DNA from: Prevotellaceae bacterium
GTDB lineage: Bacteria; Bacteroidota; Bacteroidia; Bacteroidales; Paludibacteraceae
DNA length: 64,000 bases
Reading direction: 5' to 3'
Assembly (NCBI GenBank): GCA_031271465.1
Contig: JAISVR010000031.1
Location: 1 to 64,000 of the forward strand
Under the pieces are notes generated by a model. That model was not told where the DNA came from and did no database searches. It saw only the letters and a program-made list of their open reading frames with translations. Positions 7,876-16,912 of the stretch are shown here, in pieces (the stretch's first letter is position 1; each line of letters opens with the position of its first letter). The translations under genes were made by a program, and so were the position numbers.

Positions 7876-9411
7876 ATGGAAATACAAAAACGAAATACGC
7901 GAACGAAAACAGCTGTAAATGTGCCGGTTATAAACGAATACGGTAAATTGCCTCCGCAAGCTCCCGAAATAGAAGAAGCGGTGCTTGGCGCACTGATGCT
8001 TGAAAAAGATGCTTATGGGATAATAAGCGAATTGCTCCGTCCGGAAAGTTTTTACAAACCCGAACATGTCAAGCTATACAAAGCAATAACCGACCTTGCT
8101 TACCGGCAGGAGCCGATTGATATGCACACCGTAACCGAACAACTGCGTCGTAACGGCGAGCTGGACGACATTGGCGGACCTTATTATATCACGCTGCTCA
8201 CGGCAAAAGTGGCTTCGGCTGCCCATATTGAATATCACGCACGCATTATTGCTCAAAAATACTTGGCACGCGAGCTGATTCGCCTTTCTACTGAAATACA
8301 AACTAAGGCTTTCGACGAAAAAAACGATGTAGACGAATTGATGCAGGAAGCTGAAGGTAAGATATTTGAAATAAGCCAGCGTAACCTGCGCAAAGATGTG
8401 CAACAGATAGATCCGGTTATCAATGAAGCTATGGAGCGCATTAAAGCAGCTTTTCAACGAACCGATGGTTTGAGTGGCGTTCAAACCGGTTTTCATGAGC
8501 TGGATAAAATTACTTCGGGCTGGCAACGCTCCGATTTGGTGATTATTGCTGCTCGTCCGGCAATGGGAAAAACAGCTTTTGTTCTTTCCATGGCAAAAAA
8601 TATGGCAGTAGATTACAACAGTCCCGTGGCAGTATTTTCGCTCGAAATGTCGAATGTTCAGCTTGTTAATCGTTTGATAATGAATGTATGCGAACTCGAA
8701 GGTGAAAAAATAAAAAACGGAAAACTTGAGCCTTATGAATGGACGCAACTCGACCAAAAGGTAAACAAACTTTACTCCGCGCCGTTGTATATCGACGATA
8801 CGCCAAGCCTTTCGGTATTTGAACTGCGTACTAAAGCCCGTCGTCTTGTGCGTGAACATGGCGTAAAAGTAATCATTATCGACTATTTGCAGTTGATGAA
8901 TGCCAGTGGAATGACTTTCGGTAGTCGCGAACAGGAAGTAAGTATCATTTCGCGTTCGCTCAAAGGCTTGGCAAAAGAACTCGATATCCCAATTATTGCA
9001 CTTTCGCAGCTCAATCGTAGTGTGGAAAGTCGTGCCGGAACAGGCAGTGATGCCAAACGCCCGCAATTGTCCGACCTGCGTGAATCGGGAGCTATCGAGC
9101 AAGATGCCGATATGGTGTGTTTTATCCATCGTCCCGAATATTACAAAATTACCGAAGATGCCGATGGAAACGACTTGCGTGGCATTGGAGAAATCATCAT
9201 TGCCAAGCATCGTAACGGTGCCACGGGCGATGTACGCTTGCGTTTCCGCGGGGCGTTTGCCAAATTTGAAAACCTGATAGAACAACCCGATTTTGTTACT
9301 GTAAGTTCGAGTATCAACAGCGAGAGCGCATTTAACAATCAACGAGAATATGTCAATAATACTACAACTCCTTTACCTGTAGCTGCCGGCGACGATAGTA
9401 TGCCATTTTAA
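7876..9411 (+). CDS. dnaB: replicative DNA helicase DnaB
   Basis: A 511-residue hexameric helicase that unwinds DNA at the replication fork. The N-terminal primase-interacting domain covers about residues 20-125 (LPPQAPEIEEAVLGALML). The RecA-like core has Walker A RPAMGKTAF near 231, Walker B VIIIDYLQLM near 332, IIALSQLNR near 372 and SDLRESGAIEQDADMV near 398. I start at the ATG at 7876; an in-frame TTG three codons upstream is less likely. The length is normal and no intein is present. Confidence 0.95.
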   Translation: MEIQKRNTRTKTAVNVPVINEYGKLPPQAPEIEEAVLGALMLEKDAYGIISELLRPESFYKPEHVKLYKAITDLAYRQEPIDMHTVTEQLRRNGELDDIGGPYYITLLTAKVASAAHIEYHARIIAQKYLARELIRLSTEIQTKAFDEKNDVDELMQEAEGKIFEISQRNLRKDVQQIDPVINEAMERIKAAFQRTDGLSGVQTGFHELDKITSGWQRSDLVIIAARPAMGKTAFVLSMAKNMAVDYNSPVAVFSLEMSNVQLVNRLIMNVCELEGEKIKNGKLEPYEWTQLDQKVNKLYSAPLYIDDTPSLSVFELRTKARRLVREHGVKVIIIDYLQLMNASGMTFGSREQEVSIISRSLKGLAKELDIPIIALSQLNRSVESRAGTGSDAKRPQLSDLRESGAIEQDADMVCFIHRPEYYKITEDADGNDLRGIGEIIIAKHRNGATGDVRLRFRGAFAKFENLIEQPDFVTVSSSINSESAFNNQREYVNNTTTPLPVAAGDDSMPF

Positions 9412-9485
9412 AAATCTGTCGTAACTCTTGTTTATTAAAAAAAATATTCATTATTTTTACAGAAATTTTTAATACACTTGCCCTT

Positions 9486-10601
9486 ATGGAAGAAAATTTA
9501 GTTACTGTAGCCATTCATACCTACGAAAAAGCGCAGATTTTGAAATCGCTGCTCGAAAGCGAGGGAATCGAGGTATATATCCATAATGTGAACCAGATTC
9601 AGGCAGTAGTTTCGGCAGGCGTGAGAGTGCGCATCAAGGAAAGTGACCTCCCAAAGGCTTTGGGCATTATCGAGCAAATGGAATCGCGCGAAAAAGAGGG
9701 TATTAAAAAGAAAATCGGGGTGGGGAAGGAGCGCAAAATTCTTTTGCCCGTCGATTTTTCCGACTATTCGATGAAAACTTGCGACCTTGCTTTTCATTTG
9801 GCACATACTATTGATGCGGAGATATTGTTGTTGCATGCCTACCTTGACCCGTCAGCATACGGAAATATTCCTATTTTAGATGGTTTGCCATATTCCTCAC
9901 GCGAAGCCGAAGCCGGTATTATCGAATTAAAACGGATAACTGCCGATATGGAAAATCTTTCTAACAGATTGAATAAAAGCGTTTTATCAGGAAAATTACC
10001 TCGAGTAAAATTTACTACAGAAATTCAACAGGGAATACCCGAAGAAGTGATTCTGCGTATTTGTGAAGAATATAACCCAACTATTATTATTATGGGAACT
10101 CGCGGCAAAGACCGCAAAGAAAACGACTTGATAGGCAGTGTAACTGCCGAGGTTATCGAACGCAGTATGGTTCCTGTTTTTTCTATTCCTGAAGACAGTT
10201 TGCTTGAAGATTTCGCCGATATTCGCAACATTGCTTTTGCTACCAATTTCGACCAGAAAGATCTTATTGCATTTGAAAAACTGATGAATTTACTTAAATA
10301 TTTCCGTTTTAAAGTACATTTTATTCATCTTGAACAAAACCACGATGCTTGGAACGAAATTAAGCTTGCCGGTATTAAAGAATATTTTCGCAAACAATAT
10401 CCGGAATTAGAAACAGATTATTTGCTTATTCACGACAACGAAATTCTAACCGGACTCGATGCTTTTGTGAAAGAAAAAAATATCGACATTATCAGTTTCA
10501 CTACACATAAGCGCAATTTTTTTGCACGACTATTTAATCCGAGTTTTGCACGCAAAATGATTTTTCATGCAAAAACACCGATGCTCATATTCCGGGCATA
10601 G
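9486..10601 (+). CDS. DUF2007 - double universal stress protein fusion
   Basis: A 371-residue protein. Residues 1-68 form a DUF2007-type 'putative signal transducing protein' domain (TYEKAQILKSLLESEGIEV and SAGVRVRIKESDLPKAL). The first UspA domain runs about 80-236, with the start ILLPVDFSDYS and the nucleotide-loop-like IIIMGTRGKDRKENDLIGSV. The second, more diverged Usp domain runs about 244-371 and keeps no clear G-2xG-9xG(S/T) loop. The first Usp domain may bind ATP and the second is probably structural. It lies 74 bases after dnaB. The role is probably stress or starvation response, inferred from family only. Confidence 0.85.
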   Translation: MEENLVTVAIHTYEKAQILKSLLESEGIEVYIHNVNQIQAVVSAGVRVRIKESDLPKALGIIEQMESREKEGIKKKIGVGKERKILLPVDFSDYSMKTCDLAFHLAHTIDAEILLLHAYLDPSAYGNIPILDGLPYSSREAEAGIIELKRITADMENLSNRLNKSVLSGKLPRVKFTTEIQQGIPEEVILRICEEYNPTIIIMGTRGKDRKENDLIGSVTAEVIERSMVPVFSIPEDSLLEDFADIRNIAFATNFDQKDLIAFEKLMNLLKYFRFKVHFIHLEQNHDAWNEIKLAGIKEYFRKQYPELETDYLLIHDNEILTGLDAFVKEKNIDIISFTTHKRNFFARLFNPSFARKMIFHAKTPMLIFRA

Positions 10602-10704
10602 AGTAAATTTTGAACGGATATATTATGTTAAATAAGAAATATGAAAAAGAACACATCTATATTTCTTATAATTAATATTATGTTAAATATGAATATTATA
10701 AATT

Positions 10705-10741
10705 AAGCCCGACTACTCCTTTCCGGTTTTGTCGGGCTTAA
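10705..10741. terminator. bidirectional terminator between convergent genes
   Basis: AAGCCCGAC with GTCGGGCTT around a 17-19 base loop. A T run follows on the plus strand and an A/T-rich stretch lies on the other side. It separates the plus-strand Usp gene from the minus-strand TPR gene. Confidence 0.75.
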
Positions 10742-10751
10742 TTTTGTTTTT

Positions 10752-11894
10752 TTACTCCAAGCCTCTTGCTTTGCGAATTTCTTTTTCTTTGTCAAACATT
10801 TTCAGTTTGCGATACATGCCTTGTAAATTTTGCAGCAACATATCTTCCACTCTGTCGCCTTGTAGCGTACGAGCTTTTTCCAAATACGAAATCGATTCTT
10901 TATATTTTTCATCAGCTTCTTTCAATGCTACAGCAGCTTCGGCGTTACTTTTGCTAAACGAACCTTTTTCGTATAACGAATCGGCATCGAGTTTTATCAA
11001 CAAACCGTAGTCGGCAATCGCATCGGCGTAATCGGGTTTCAAACTAATAGCTTTTTCCAAATCTGCTTTAGCTTCGGGTATTTTGTTTTGTGCTTTAAAA
11101 ATAAAGCCACGCACCCAATACAGCGTCGGATTATTAGGATTTAGGTTGATAGCAGTTTGAATATCGTTTACAGCCTGTTCTATTTTTCCATGTTTCAAAT
11201 TATAATCAATTTGACTTGTGAGGAAAAAACTGTTGTTTGGATATTTTTTTACTGCCAATTCGAGGGTTTTCAAAGCGGCTGCTTCATCATTTGCTTGTTT
11301 TTGTTGCACATACAAGCGACGCAAGGTTAATTCCGCATTTTCGTTAGCAAAAATAAAACTCGAATCGTTAGCATTAATCAGTTCTGTTCCTTTAAACATT
11401 TCCAAATTCGGTAAACTCATGAAATCGCTATATGCCTTAAAAGCAAGAGCAAAATTATCTTTATTATAGGCAATATTTCCATAATTGTTGATATACTCTT
11501 TCATAGTAGCCAACTTTTTTGAAATCTCTTTGCGGTATTCGAGTTTGCCTTTGCGTTTAGGATTATTTTGAGCTTCCAACGCGTCGAGACTATCTGCTAC
11601 GATCCACGCTTGAAATGCATTATAGGCGCATTCGCTTTGCAGGTCTACATTGGGTTGTTGAGGCGGAATTTCGAAGCGTTTGTCATCTTCTTTTTCCCAT
11701 TGTTTAGCGTAAATCAACCCGCCGACATACCAGGTTTCGGCAGAATTTTTGGTTGTTTCGTCTTTCTGAGCTGCTTCAATCAGCTGTTTAGCTTCGGAAA
11801 AATCGGCTTTGCGGGCTTTTTTCACATTTCCTACTTGAGCAAATGCAAACGAAGTACCCAAAGCTGCTGCGAGCAATAAAACTACTTTTTTCAT
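10752..11894 (-). CDS. secreted tetratricopeptide-repeat protein
   Basis: A 380-residue protein with a signal peptide (MKKVVLLLAAALGTSFAFAQ). Helix-turn-helix TPR units cover much of the chain, clearest at about residues 210-300 (NPNNPTLYWVRGFIFKAQNK, and PEAKADLEKAISLKPDYADA). TPR proteins of this kind act as periplasmic scaffolds. It lies 25 bases after gyrA on the same strand, so co-transcription is possible. Specific partners are unknown. Confidence 0.82.
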   Translation of the reverse strand: MKKVVLLLAAALGTSFAFAQVGNVKKARKADFSEAKQLIEAAQKDETTKNSAETWYVGGLIYAKQWEKEDDKRFEIPPQQPNVDLQSECAYNAFQAWIVADSLDALEAQNNPKRKGKLEYRKEISKKLATMKEYINNYGNIAYNKDNFALAFKAYSDFMSLPNLEMFKGTELINANDSSFIFANENAELTLRRLYVQQKQANDEAAALKTLELAVKKYPNNSFFLTSQIDYNLKHGKIEQAVNDIQTAINLNPNNPTLYWVRGFIFKAQNKIPEAKADLEKAISLKPDYADAIADYGLLIKLDADSLYEKGSFSKSNAEAAVALKEADEKYKESISYLEKARTLQGDRVEDMLLQNLQGMYRKLKMFDKEKEIRKARGLE

Positions 11895-11919
11895 ATTTAT
11901 TCAAAATTTTAAATTAAGG

Positions 11920-14472
11920 TTATTCATTATTTTTATCTTCTTGATTTTCAATAATTTCAATATTTCCGATTTCGATAACCGTCTCCTCTCCCATTTCAGT
12001 TTCTGCCAATTCTTCTTCCGTTTCGGAAGCCACTTTGCACACCGAAGCAATTTCATCGTTGCGTTTACCGAGGTTTATCAATCGAACTCCTTGTGTGGCA
12101 CGCCCCATCACCCGCAAATCGGCAACTTTCATTCGGATAGTAATGCCCGATTTATTAATTATCATCAAATCGTTTTCGTCGGTAACATTTTTGATTGCTA
12201 CGAGTTTACCGGTTTTTTCAGTGATATTCAGCGTTTTAACGCCCTTTCCTCCACGATTTGTTATACGATAATCGTCAATATCCGAGCGTTTTCCATATCC
12301 TAATTCCGAAACAACTAAAATCGATTCGCTTGTATCGCTGCTTATGGTAATCATGCCCACCACTTCGTCGGTTGGGTCTTCGGCATCGAGTGTCATACCG
12401 CGTACACCGGTGGCAGTTCTGCCCATTTCGCGCACTTTTTGTTCGTTAAAACGAATAGCGCGACCGTTGCGGTTTGCCATTATTACCTCACTGTTTCCAT
12501 CTGTCAAACGCACCTGAATTACTTGGTCGTCTTCACGAATCGTGATTGCGTTTACCCCATTTGTGCGGGGACGCGAGTAGGCATCGAGTTTAGTTTTCTT
12601 AATAACGCCTTGTTTTGTGGCAAAAAGCAAATAATGAGACTGATTATATTCAGGGTCTTGCAATTTTTTCACCTTAATAAATGCGTTCACCTTGTCGTCG
12701 GGGTCGATATTGAGCATATTCTGAATGGCGCGACCTTTCGCGTTTTTCGCTCCTTCGGGAATTTCGTATACCTTCAACCAGTAGCAGCGACCTTTCTGCG
12801 TGAAAAACAGCATCGTGTTGTGCATCGACGCAGGATAAATGTATTCGATAAAATCTTCGTCGCGCGAGCTGCTTCCTTTCGAACCTACTCCTCCCCTGCT
12901 TTGCGCCTTAAATTCGCTTAGCGGTGTGCGTTTAATGTATCCGAGGTGCGAAATGGTGATTATCATTTCGTCGTCGGCATAAAAATCTTCAGGATTGAAT
13001 TCTTCGGAAGAATAAACAATTTCCGTACGGCGTTCGTCACCATATTTTGCTTTTATTTCTTCGAGCTCGGTTTTGATAATTTCCATGCGGCGTTCCACCT
13101 TGGCAAGTATATCTTTCAAATCTTCAATCAATGCCAAAATCTCCTGATATTCGGCACGCAGCTTATCCTGTTCCATGCCTGTAAGTTGGCGAAGGCGCAT
13201 TTCTACGATTGCCGATGATTGCTCGTCGCTCAATCCGAATCGTTCCATTAAGCGTTCACGAGCTTCTACCGGTGTTTTTGAATTGCGGATAATTTGAATT
13301 GCCTCATCCAAATTATCGAGAATTATCATAAATCCTTCGAGCAAATGTGCACGGCGTTCGGCAGCAGCAAGTTCGTACTTAGTGCGGCGGGTAACCACAT
13401 CGAGACGATGCTCTACAAAATAATGAATCATCTCTTTGAGATTCAATAATTGCGGACGACCTTTTACCAGCGCAATATTGTTTACGCTAAACGACGATTG
13501 CATAGCACTGTATTTAAACAGTTTGTTGAGAACCACATTAGAATTTGCATCGCGTTTTATGTCAATCACAATGCGCATACCTTCGCGGTCGGACTCGTCG
13601 TTTACATTCGATATTCCTTCAATTTTTTTGTCCTCCACCATATCGGCAATTGCCTTAATCAGCTCTGCCTTGTTTACCTGGTAAGGGATTTCGCTCACTA
13701 CAAGCTTTTCGCGTCCGTTTTTATCAATCTCCACTTCCACTTTCGAGCGAATAACTACGCGTCCGCGCCCAGTTTCAAAGCCTTCTTTTACACCTGCGTA
13801 GCCGTAAATTATCCCGCCTGTGGGGAAATCGGGTGCTTTCACGAAGTGCAACAATTCATCTATCGTAATTTCCGGATTGTCGATATAGGCGCTGGTAGCG
13901 TCAATCACTTCGCTAAGGTTGTGTGGCGCAATGTTGGTAGCCATACCTACGGCAATACCCGAACCCCCGTTTACAAGCAAATTCGGTATACGGGTGGGTA
14001 ACACGGTAGGCTCTTTAAGCGTATCGTCGAAGTTATTTTGAAAATCTACCGTATCCTTATCAATGTCGATTAACATTTCTTCGGCGATTTTTTTGAAGCG
14101 GGCTTCGGTATAACGCATGGCGGCAGGACTGTCGCCGTCTACCGAGCCGTAGTTACCTTGTCCGTCTACGAGCGGGTAGCGTAACGACCATTCTTGTGCC
14201 ATACGCACCATGGCAAAATATACCGATCCGTCGCCGTGCGGGTGATATTTACCAAGTACCTCACCCACGATACGGGCAGATTTTTTGTATCCCTTGTTCG
14301 ATGCTAAACCAAGCTCGTTCATACCATACAAAACCCGACGGTGAACGGGTTTAAATCCGTCGCGCACATCGGGTAAGGCACGGGAAACAATCACCGACAT
14401 CGAATAATCGATGTACGACGATTTCATTTCTTCTTCAATGTTAACTCTGATAATTCTGTCTTCTTCTATCAT
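11920..14472 (-). CDS. gyrA: DNA gyrase subunit A
   Basis: An 850-residue protein that introduces negative supercoils with GyrB. The breakage-reunion domain covers about residues 10-510, with catalytic Tyr121 in AAMRYTEAR. The quinolone region reads [17 protein letters not shown] at 77-93. Position 82, which is Ser83 in E. coli and Ser82 in Bacteroides, is glycine here, and the Asp87 position is Phe86. The C-terminal DNA-wrapping propeller begins with a GyrA-box-like QSRGGVG. Length and domain order are normal. The start is the only good ATG. Confidence 0.96.
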   Translation of the reverse strand: MIEEDRIIRVNIEEEMKSSYIDYSMSVIVSRALPDVRDGFKPVHRRVLYGMNELGLASNKGYKKSARIVGEVLGKYHPHGDGSVYFAMVRMAQEWSLRYPLVDGQGNYGSVDGDSPAAMRYTEARFKKIAEEMLIDIDKDTVDFQNNFDDTLKEPTVLPTRIPNLLVNGGSGIAVGMATNIAPHNLSEVIDATSAYIDNPEITIDELLHFVKAPDFPTGGIIYGYAGVKEGFETGRGRVVIRSKVEVEIDKNGREKLVVSEIPYQVNKAELIKAIADMVEDKKIEGISNVNDESDREGMRIVIDIKRDANSNVVLNKLFKYSAMQSSFSVNNIALVKGRPQLLNLKEMIHYFVEHRLDVVTRRTKYELAAAERRAHLLEGFMIILDNLDEAIQIIRNSKTPVEARERLMERFGLSDEQSSAIVEMRLRQLTGMEQDKLRAEYQEILALIEDLKDILAKVERRMEIIKTELEEIKAKYGDERRTEIVYSSEEFNPEDFYADDEMIITISHLGYIKRTPLSEFKAQSRGGVGSKGSSSRDEDFIEYIYPASMHNTMLFFTQKGRCYWLKVYEIPEGAKNAKGRAIQNMLNIDPDDKVNAFIKVKKLQDPEYNQSHYLLFATKQGVIKKTKLDAYSRPRTNGVNAITIREDDQVIQVRLTDGNSEVIMANRNGRAIRFNEQKVREMGRTATGVRGMTLDAEDPTDEVVGMITISSDTSESILVVSELGYGKRSDIDDYRITNRGGKGVKTLNITEKTGKLVAIKNVTDENDLMIINKSGITIRMKVADLRVMGRATQGVRLINLGKRNDEIASVCKVASETEEELAETEMGEETVIEIGNIEIIENQEDKNNE

Positions 14473-14595
14473 TTTTACACTTATTAATTCAAAAAAAGGC
14501 TTTTCAAAAAAGTTTGCTAAAATACGCTTTTTTATTCGATTGAAAAAGGGTTTTACTAAAATGTTTTCAACAAAAAGGTCTTGCTTTTATCCTTA

Positions 14596-15411
14596 TCACT
14601 CCAATTCTCCGCTCCATACAAAACGACCGGCAAACACGGCTTTTAAATCTGTTTTTTCTCGGAAAATGCCAAATACAGCCGAGCCCGAACCGGACATCGA
14701 AGCGTAAACCGCTCCTGTATCGTAAAGCTTTTGTTTGATTTCGGCAATTTGGGGGTATTTTGTGAACACGGTTTTTTCAAAATCGTTGTGCATTGTCTCA
14801 CGCCATTGTTCTATCGGCAAGGTGGCAATTTCGCGCAAGTTTCGCTGTGGTTTTTGCGGCAAACAGCCTGCGTATGCTTCGGGTGTAGGAATATAAATAT
14901 TTGGTTTAATAATAATAATATAAAATCCTTTTAATGAAATATTTATATCTTCAAAAATAGTTCCTGTTCCTTGTACGAATGCCGGTTTATTACGGATAAA
15001 AAACGGACAATCGGCACCAAGCTGTGCGGCATAGTTTTCGAGCTGCCCGGTGCTTAAATCCGACTTGAAATATTCATTCAACATGCGGAGCATAAATGCT
15101 GCATCGGCAGAACCGCCTCCCAATCCTGCCCCAAACGGGATATTTTTTTGCAGGTAAATTTGCAGCGGCGGCAGTTTAAAATCTGTTGCCAAGAGGCGGT
15201 ATGCTTTTATCACTAAATTATTCGAAATATCGCCATCAACTTGTATATTAGACAGTTGCATGGTGGTTTCTGAGGTTGTGCTTTCCACAAATTCCAGCCC
15301 GTCTTTCAACCCGACGGGGTAAAAAATGCTTTCGATGTTGTGGTATCCATCGGGGCGTTTGGCTATGATATTTAAGCCAAGATTTATTTTTGCATTCGGA
15401 AATGAGAGCAT
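14596..15411 (-). CDS. ispE: 4-diphosphocytidyl-2-C-methyl-D-erythritol kinase
   Basis: A 271-residue GHMP kinase of the MEP isoprenoid pathway that phosphorylates the 2-hydroxyl of CDP-methylerythritol with ATP. The N-terminal substrate segment is NAKINLGLNI, the ATP loop is IPFGAGLGGGSADAAFML near residue 90, and the C-terminal GHMP motif is YASMSGSGSAVFGIF near 236. It lies upstream of gyrA on the same strand with a 123-base gap. Another enzyme of the pathway, dxr, is at the right end of the window. Confidence 0.94.
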   Translation of the reverse strand: MLSFPNAKINLGLNIIAKRPDGYHNIESIFYPVGLKDGLEFVESTTSETTMQLSNIQVDGDISNNLVIKAYRLLATDFKLPPLQIYLQKNIPFGAGLGGGSADAAFMLRMLNEYFKSDLSTGQLENYAAQLGADCPFFIRNKPAFVQGTGTIFEDINISLKGFYIIIIKPNIYIPTPEAYAGCLPQKPQRNLREIATLPIEQWRETMHNDFEKTVFTKYPQIAEIKQKLYDTGAVYASMSGSGSAVFGIFREKTDLKAVFAGRFVWSGELE

Positions 15412-15429
15412 AGATTAAGAATTTTTTGC

Positions 15430-15459
15430 CAAAAGTAGCTGATTTATGTTGAAAAACAA
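15430..15459 (-). promoter_or_regulatory. promoter of ispE
   Basis: On the minus strand: TTG, 19 bases, then TACTTTTG, 18 bases before the ispE ATG. It fits the Bacteroidota consensus well. Confidence 0.65.
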
Positions 15460-16132
15460 AAAAGCCGAAGACATGCTGTCTTCGGCTGGTGATTAGACCT
15501 AATAGGTTTCGTGTAGAGACGCAATGCATTGGGTCTCTACGACTTTATTTTGTATTATTTAGCATTGCCTTCTAAAACGCTTTAGCGTCTCCTGCTAAAA
15601 CATTATAGTGGATAGTGCTATAATATTACCCTACGGTAAGCACTTTATTGAACACTTCCGTGCGAGGCTCTTTTAGCAATATGCTGTTGCACAAGCGTTG
15701 TTTTTGTACAACAGGGTGGTTTGTGCATAATTCTCCCCTTTTGTAAAGGAGAATACTCCAACGGGGCGAGAGGTTGTATTTGTAGGGGCGTATGTAATAC
15801 GCCCTTGTTGTTATTGGGCGTATGCAATACGCCCCTACAAATACAAAAAATACCCTCGAAAGATGTTGAAATCCTCTCGAAGGCATTGCTTTTTTCTTAC
15901 CGCTTGTGGTAAGAATGTTTTTTCTAACTGTCTGTTTCTCTGTATACTTACCTGTTCTGAGATTGCTTCGTCGTTCCTTCTCGCAACCAACGGTCATGAC
16001 CGAAGGGAAGTAATAATGATGGTTCGTTTTTTGTTTATTGCGGGGCAGATGTACAACTATTTTTATAAAAAGCTATTTATTAAAAGGAAATTATCAATTA
16101 TTTCGCAGCTCTTTTTAATCGCAAGTTATTTT

Positions 16133-16140
16133 TATCTTTG
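16133..16140 (+). promoter_or_regulatory. -7 promoter box for the M15 peptidase-like gene
   Basis: TATCTTTG matches TAnnTTTG and lies 23 bases before the ATG at 16164. No clear -33 element is seen. Confidence 0.45.
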
Positions 16141-16163
16141 TGCTTTACTAAATTTTCACGCAA

Positions 16164-16871
16164 ATGAAAGGAAATCTATTGTTTTTGTTGTTGTTTTTGC
16201 TTTGGGTAGCTTGTTCGCCACAAAAAACAGACAACCCTCTATCCCACCCTGACAGTTCAAAAACTGTTGAAATAGATCCAATTATCGACTGTAACTACAC
16301 ATTTGAGCAAGCTGTGGCAGGCAGTCGAGCGCCGCAGAGTATTATCGACCAACAGGTACTGATTGATGTGCGCTATTTTTCGTTCGATAACAAAATTCAC
16401 CACGGACAACTTGTTGTAAACCGCAAAATTGCAACAGAAATACAATATTTGTTTGAATTTATGTTCGAACAGCGCTTCCCCATTCAGCAGGTTATCCCCA
16501 TTGTGCGCTACGATTGGAACGACGACCTGTCGATGGAGGCAAATAATACATCGGGTTTTTGTTACCGCAATGTGAGTTATTCGCTTCATGCCCGGGGTTT
16601 GGCGGTAGATATTAATCCCATGCAGAACCCTGTGATTTGGAAACCGGGCTGGGCACGCACAGATAAACCCGTGGGGGCGGTTTATAATCCTCAAGCACCC
16701 GGCACATTAACTGCCGAACATCCTGTTGTGCTCGAATTTAGAAAACTCCGCTACCACTGGGGTGGAAATTTCACTGCTAAATACGATTATCAGCATTTTG
16801 AAAAAGGCGGTTACCGCCGTCCGAAAGCTGATACCACCAAAACTGCTACGCTCGACAGTGTTGCGGAATAA
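16164..16871 (+). CDS. M15-family peptidase-like lipoprotein
   Basis: A 235-residue lipoprotein (lipobox WVAC, Cys17). Its core has the M15 / D-Ala-D-Ala carboxypeptidase-like zinc motifs: SLHARGLAVDINP near residue 143 (His and Asp ligands) and YHWGGNF near 194 followed by DYQHFE. It probably cleaves peptide cross-links in the cell wall from the periplasmic side of a membrane. The expected His-x(6)-Asp and final His are present, so activity is plausible. tex follows after 41 bases but has its own promoter box. Confidence 0.85.
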   Translation: MKGNLLFLLLFLLWVACSPQKTDNPLSHPDSSKTVEIDPIIDCNYTFEQAVAGSRAPQSIIDQQVLIDVRYFSFDNKIHHGQLVVNRKIATEIQYLFEFMFEQRFPIQQVIPIVRYDWNDDLSMEANNTSGFCYRNVSYSLHARGLAVDINPMQNPVIWKPGWARTDKPVGAVYNPQAPGTLTAEHPVVLEFRKLRYHWGGNFTAKYDYQHFEKGGYRRPKADTTKTATLDSVAE

Positions 16872-16884
16872 CGGACATTTTTTT

Positions 16885-16892
16885 TACCTTTG
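16885..16892 (+). promoter_or_regulatory. -7 promoter box for tex
   Basis: TACCTTTG lies 20 bases before the tex start codon and matches TAnnTTTG. Confidence 0.45.
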
Positions 16893-16912
16893 CCGCCTAA
16901 ATTTTCAATATT

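Larger units (their letters stand above)
15412..16163. repeat. gene-free region made of several palindromic repeats
   Basis: No convincing gene is present. From left to right it holds the ispE promoter, a hairpin at 15463-15487 (AGCCGAAGACA with its complement) with a T run on the minus strand, and a short palindrome at about 15513-15541 (GTAGAGACGCAATGCATTG and on). At 15781-15843 an inverted repeat reads TGTAGGGGCGTATGTAATAC and its complement. A hairpin lies at 15892-15915 (TTCTTACC with GGTAAGAA). A half copy of the dispersed ATTGCTTCG repeat lies at about 15955-16016. Open frames here on both strands are translations of repeats. Confidence 0.7.

Noticed and set aside
8074..9342. 422-codon minus-strand open frame opposite dnaB
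   Set aside because: It is fully covered by dnaB motifs on the other strand, rich in Phe, Cys and His, and lacks any family feature.
15626..15997. 123-codon minus-strand open frame in the repeat region
   Set aside because: Its translation runs through several palindromic repeats and shows no domain, signal or start context; the plus strand is equally open in places.
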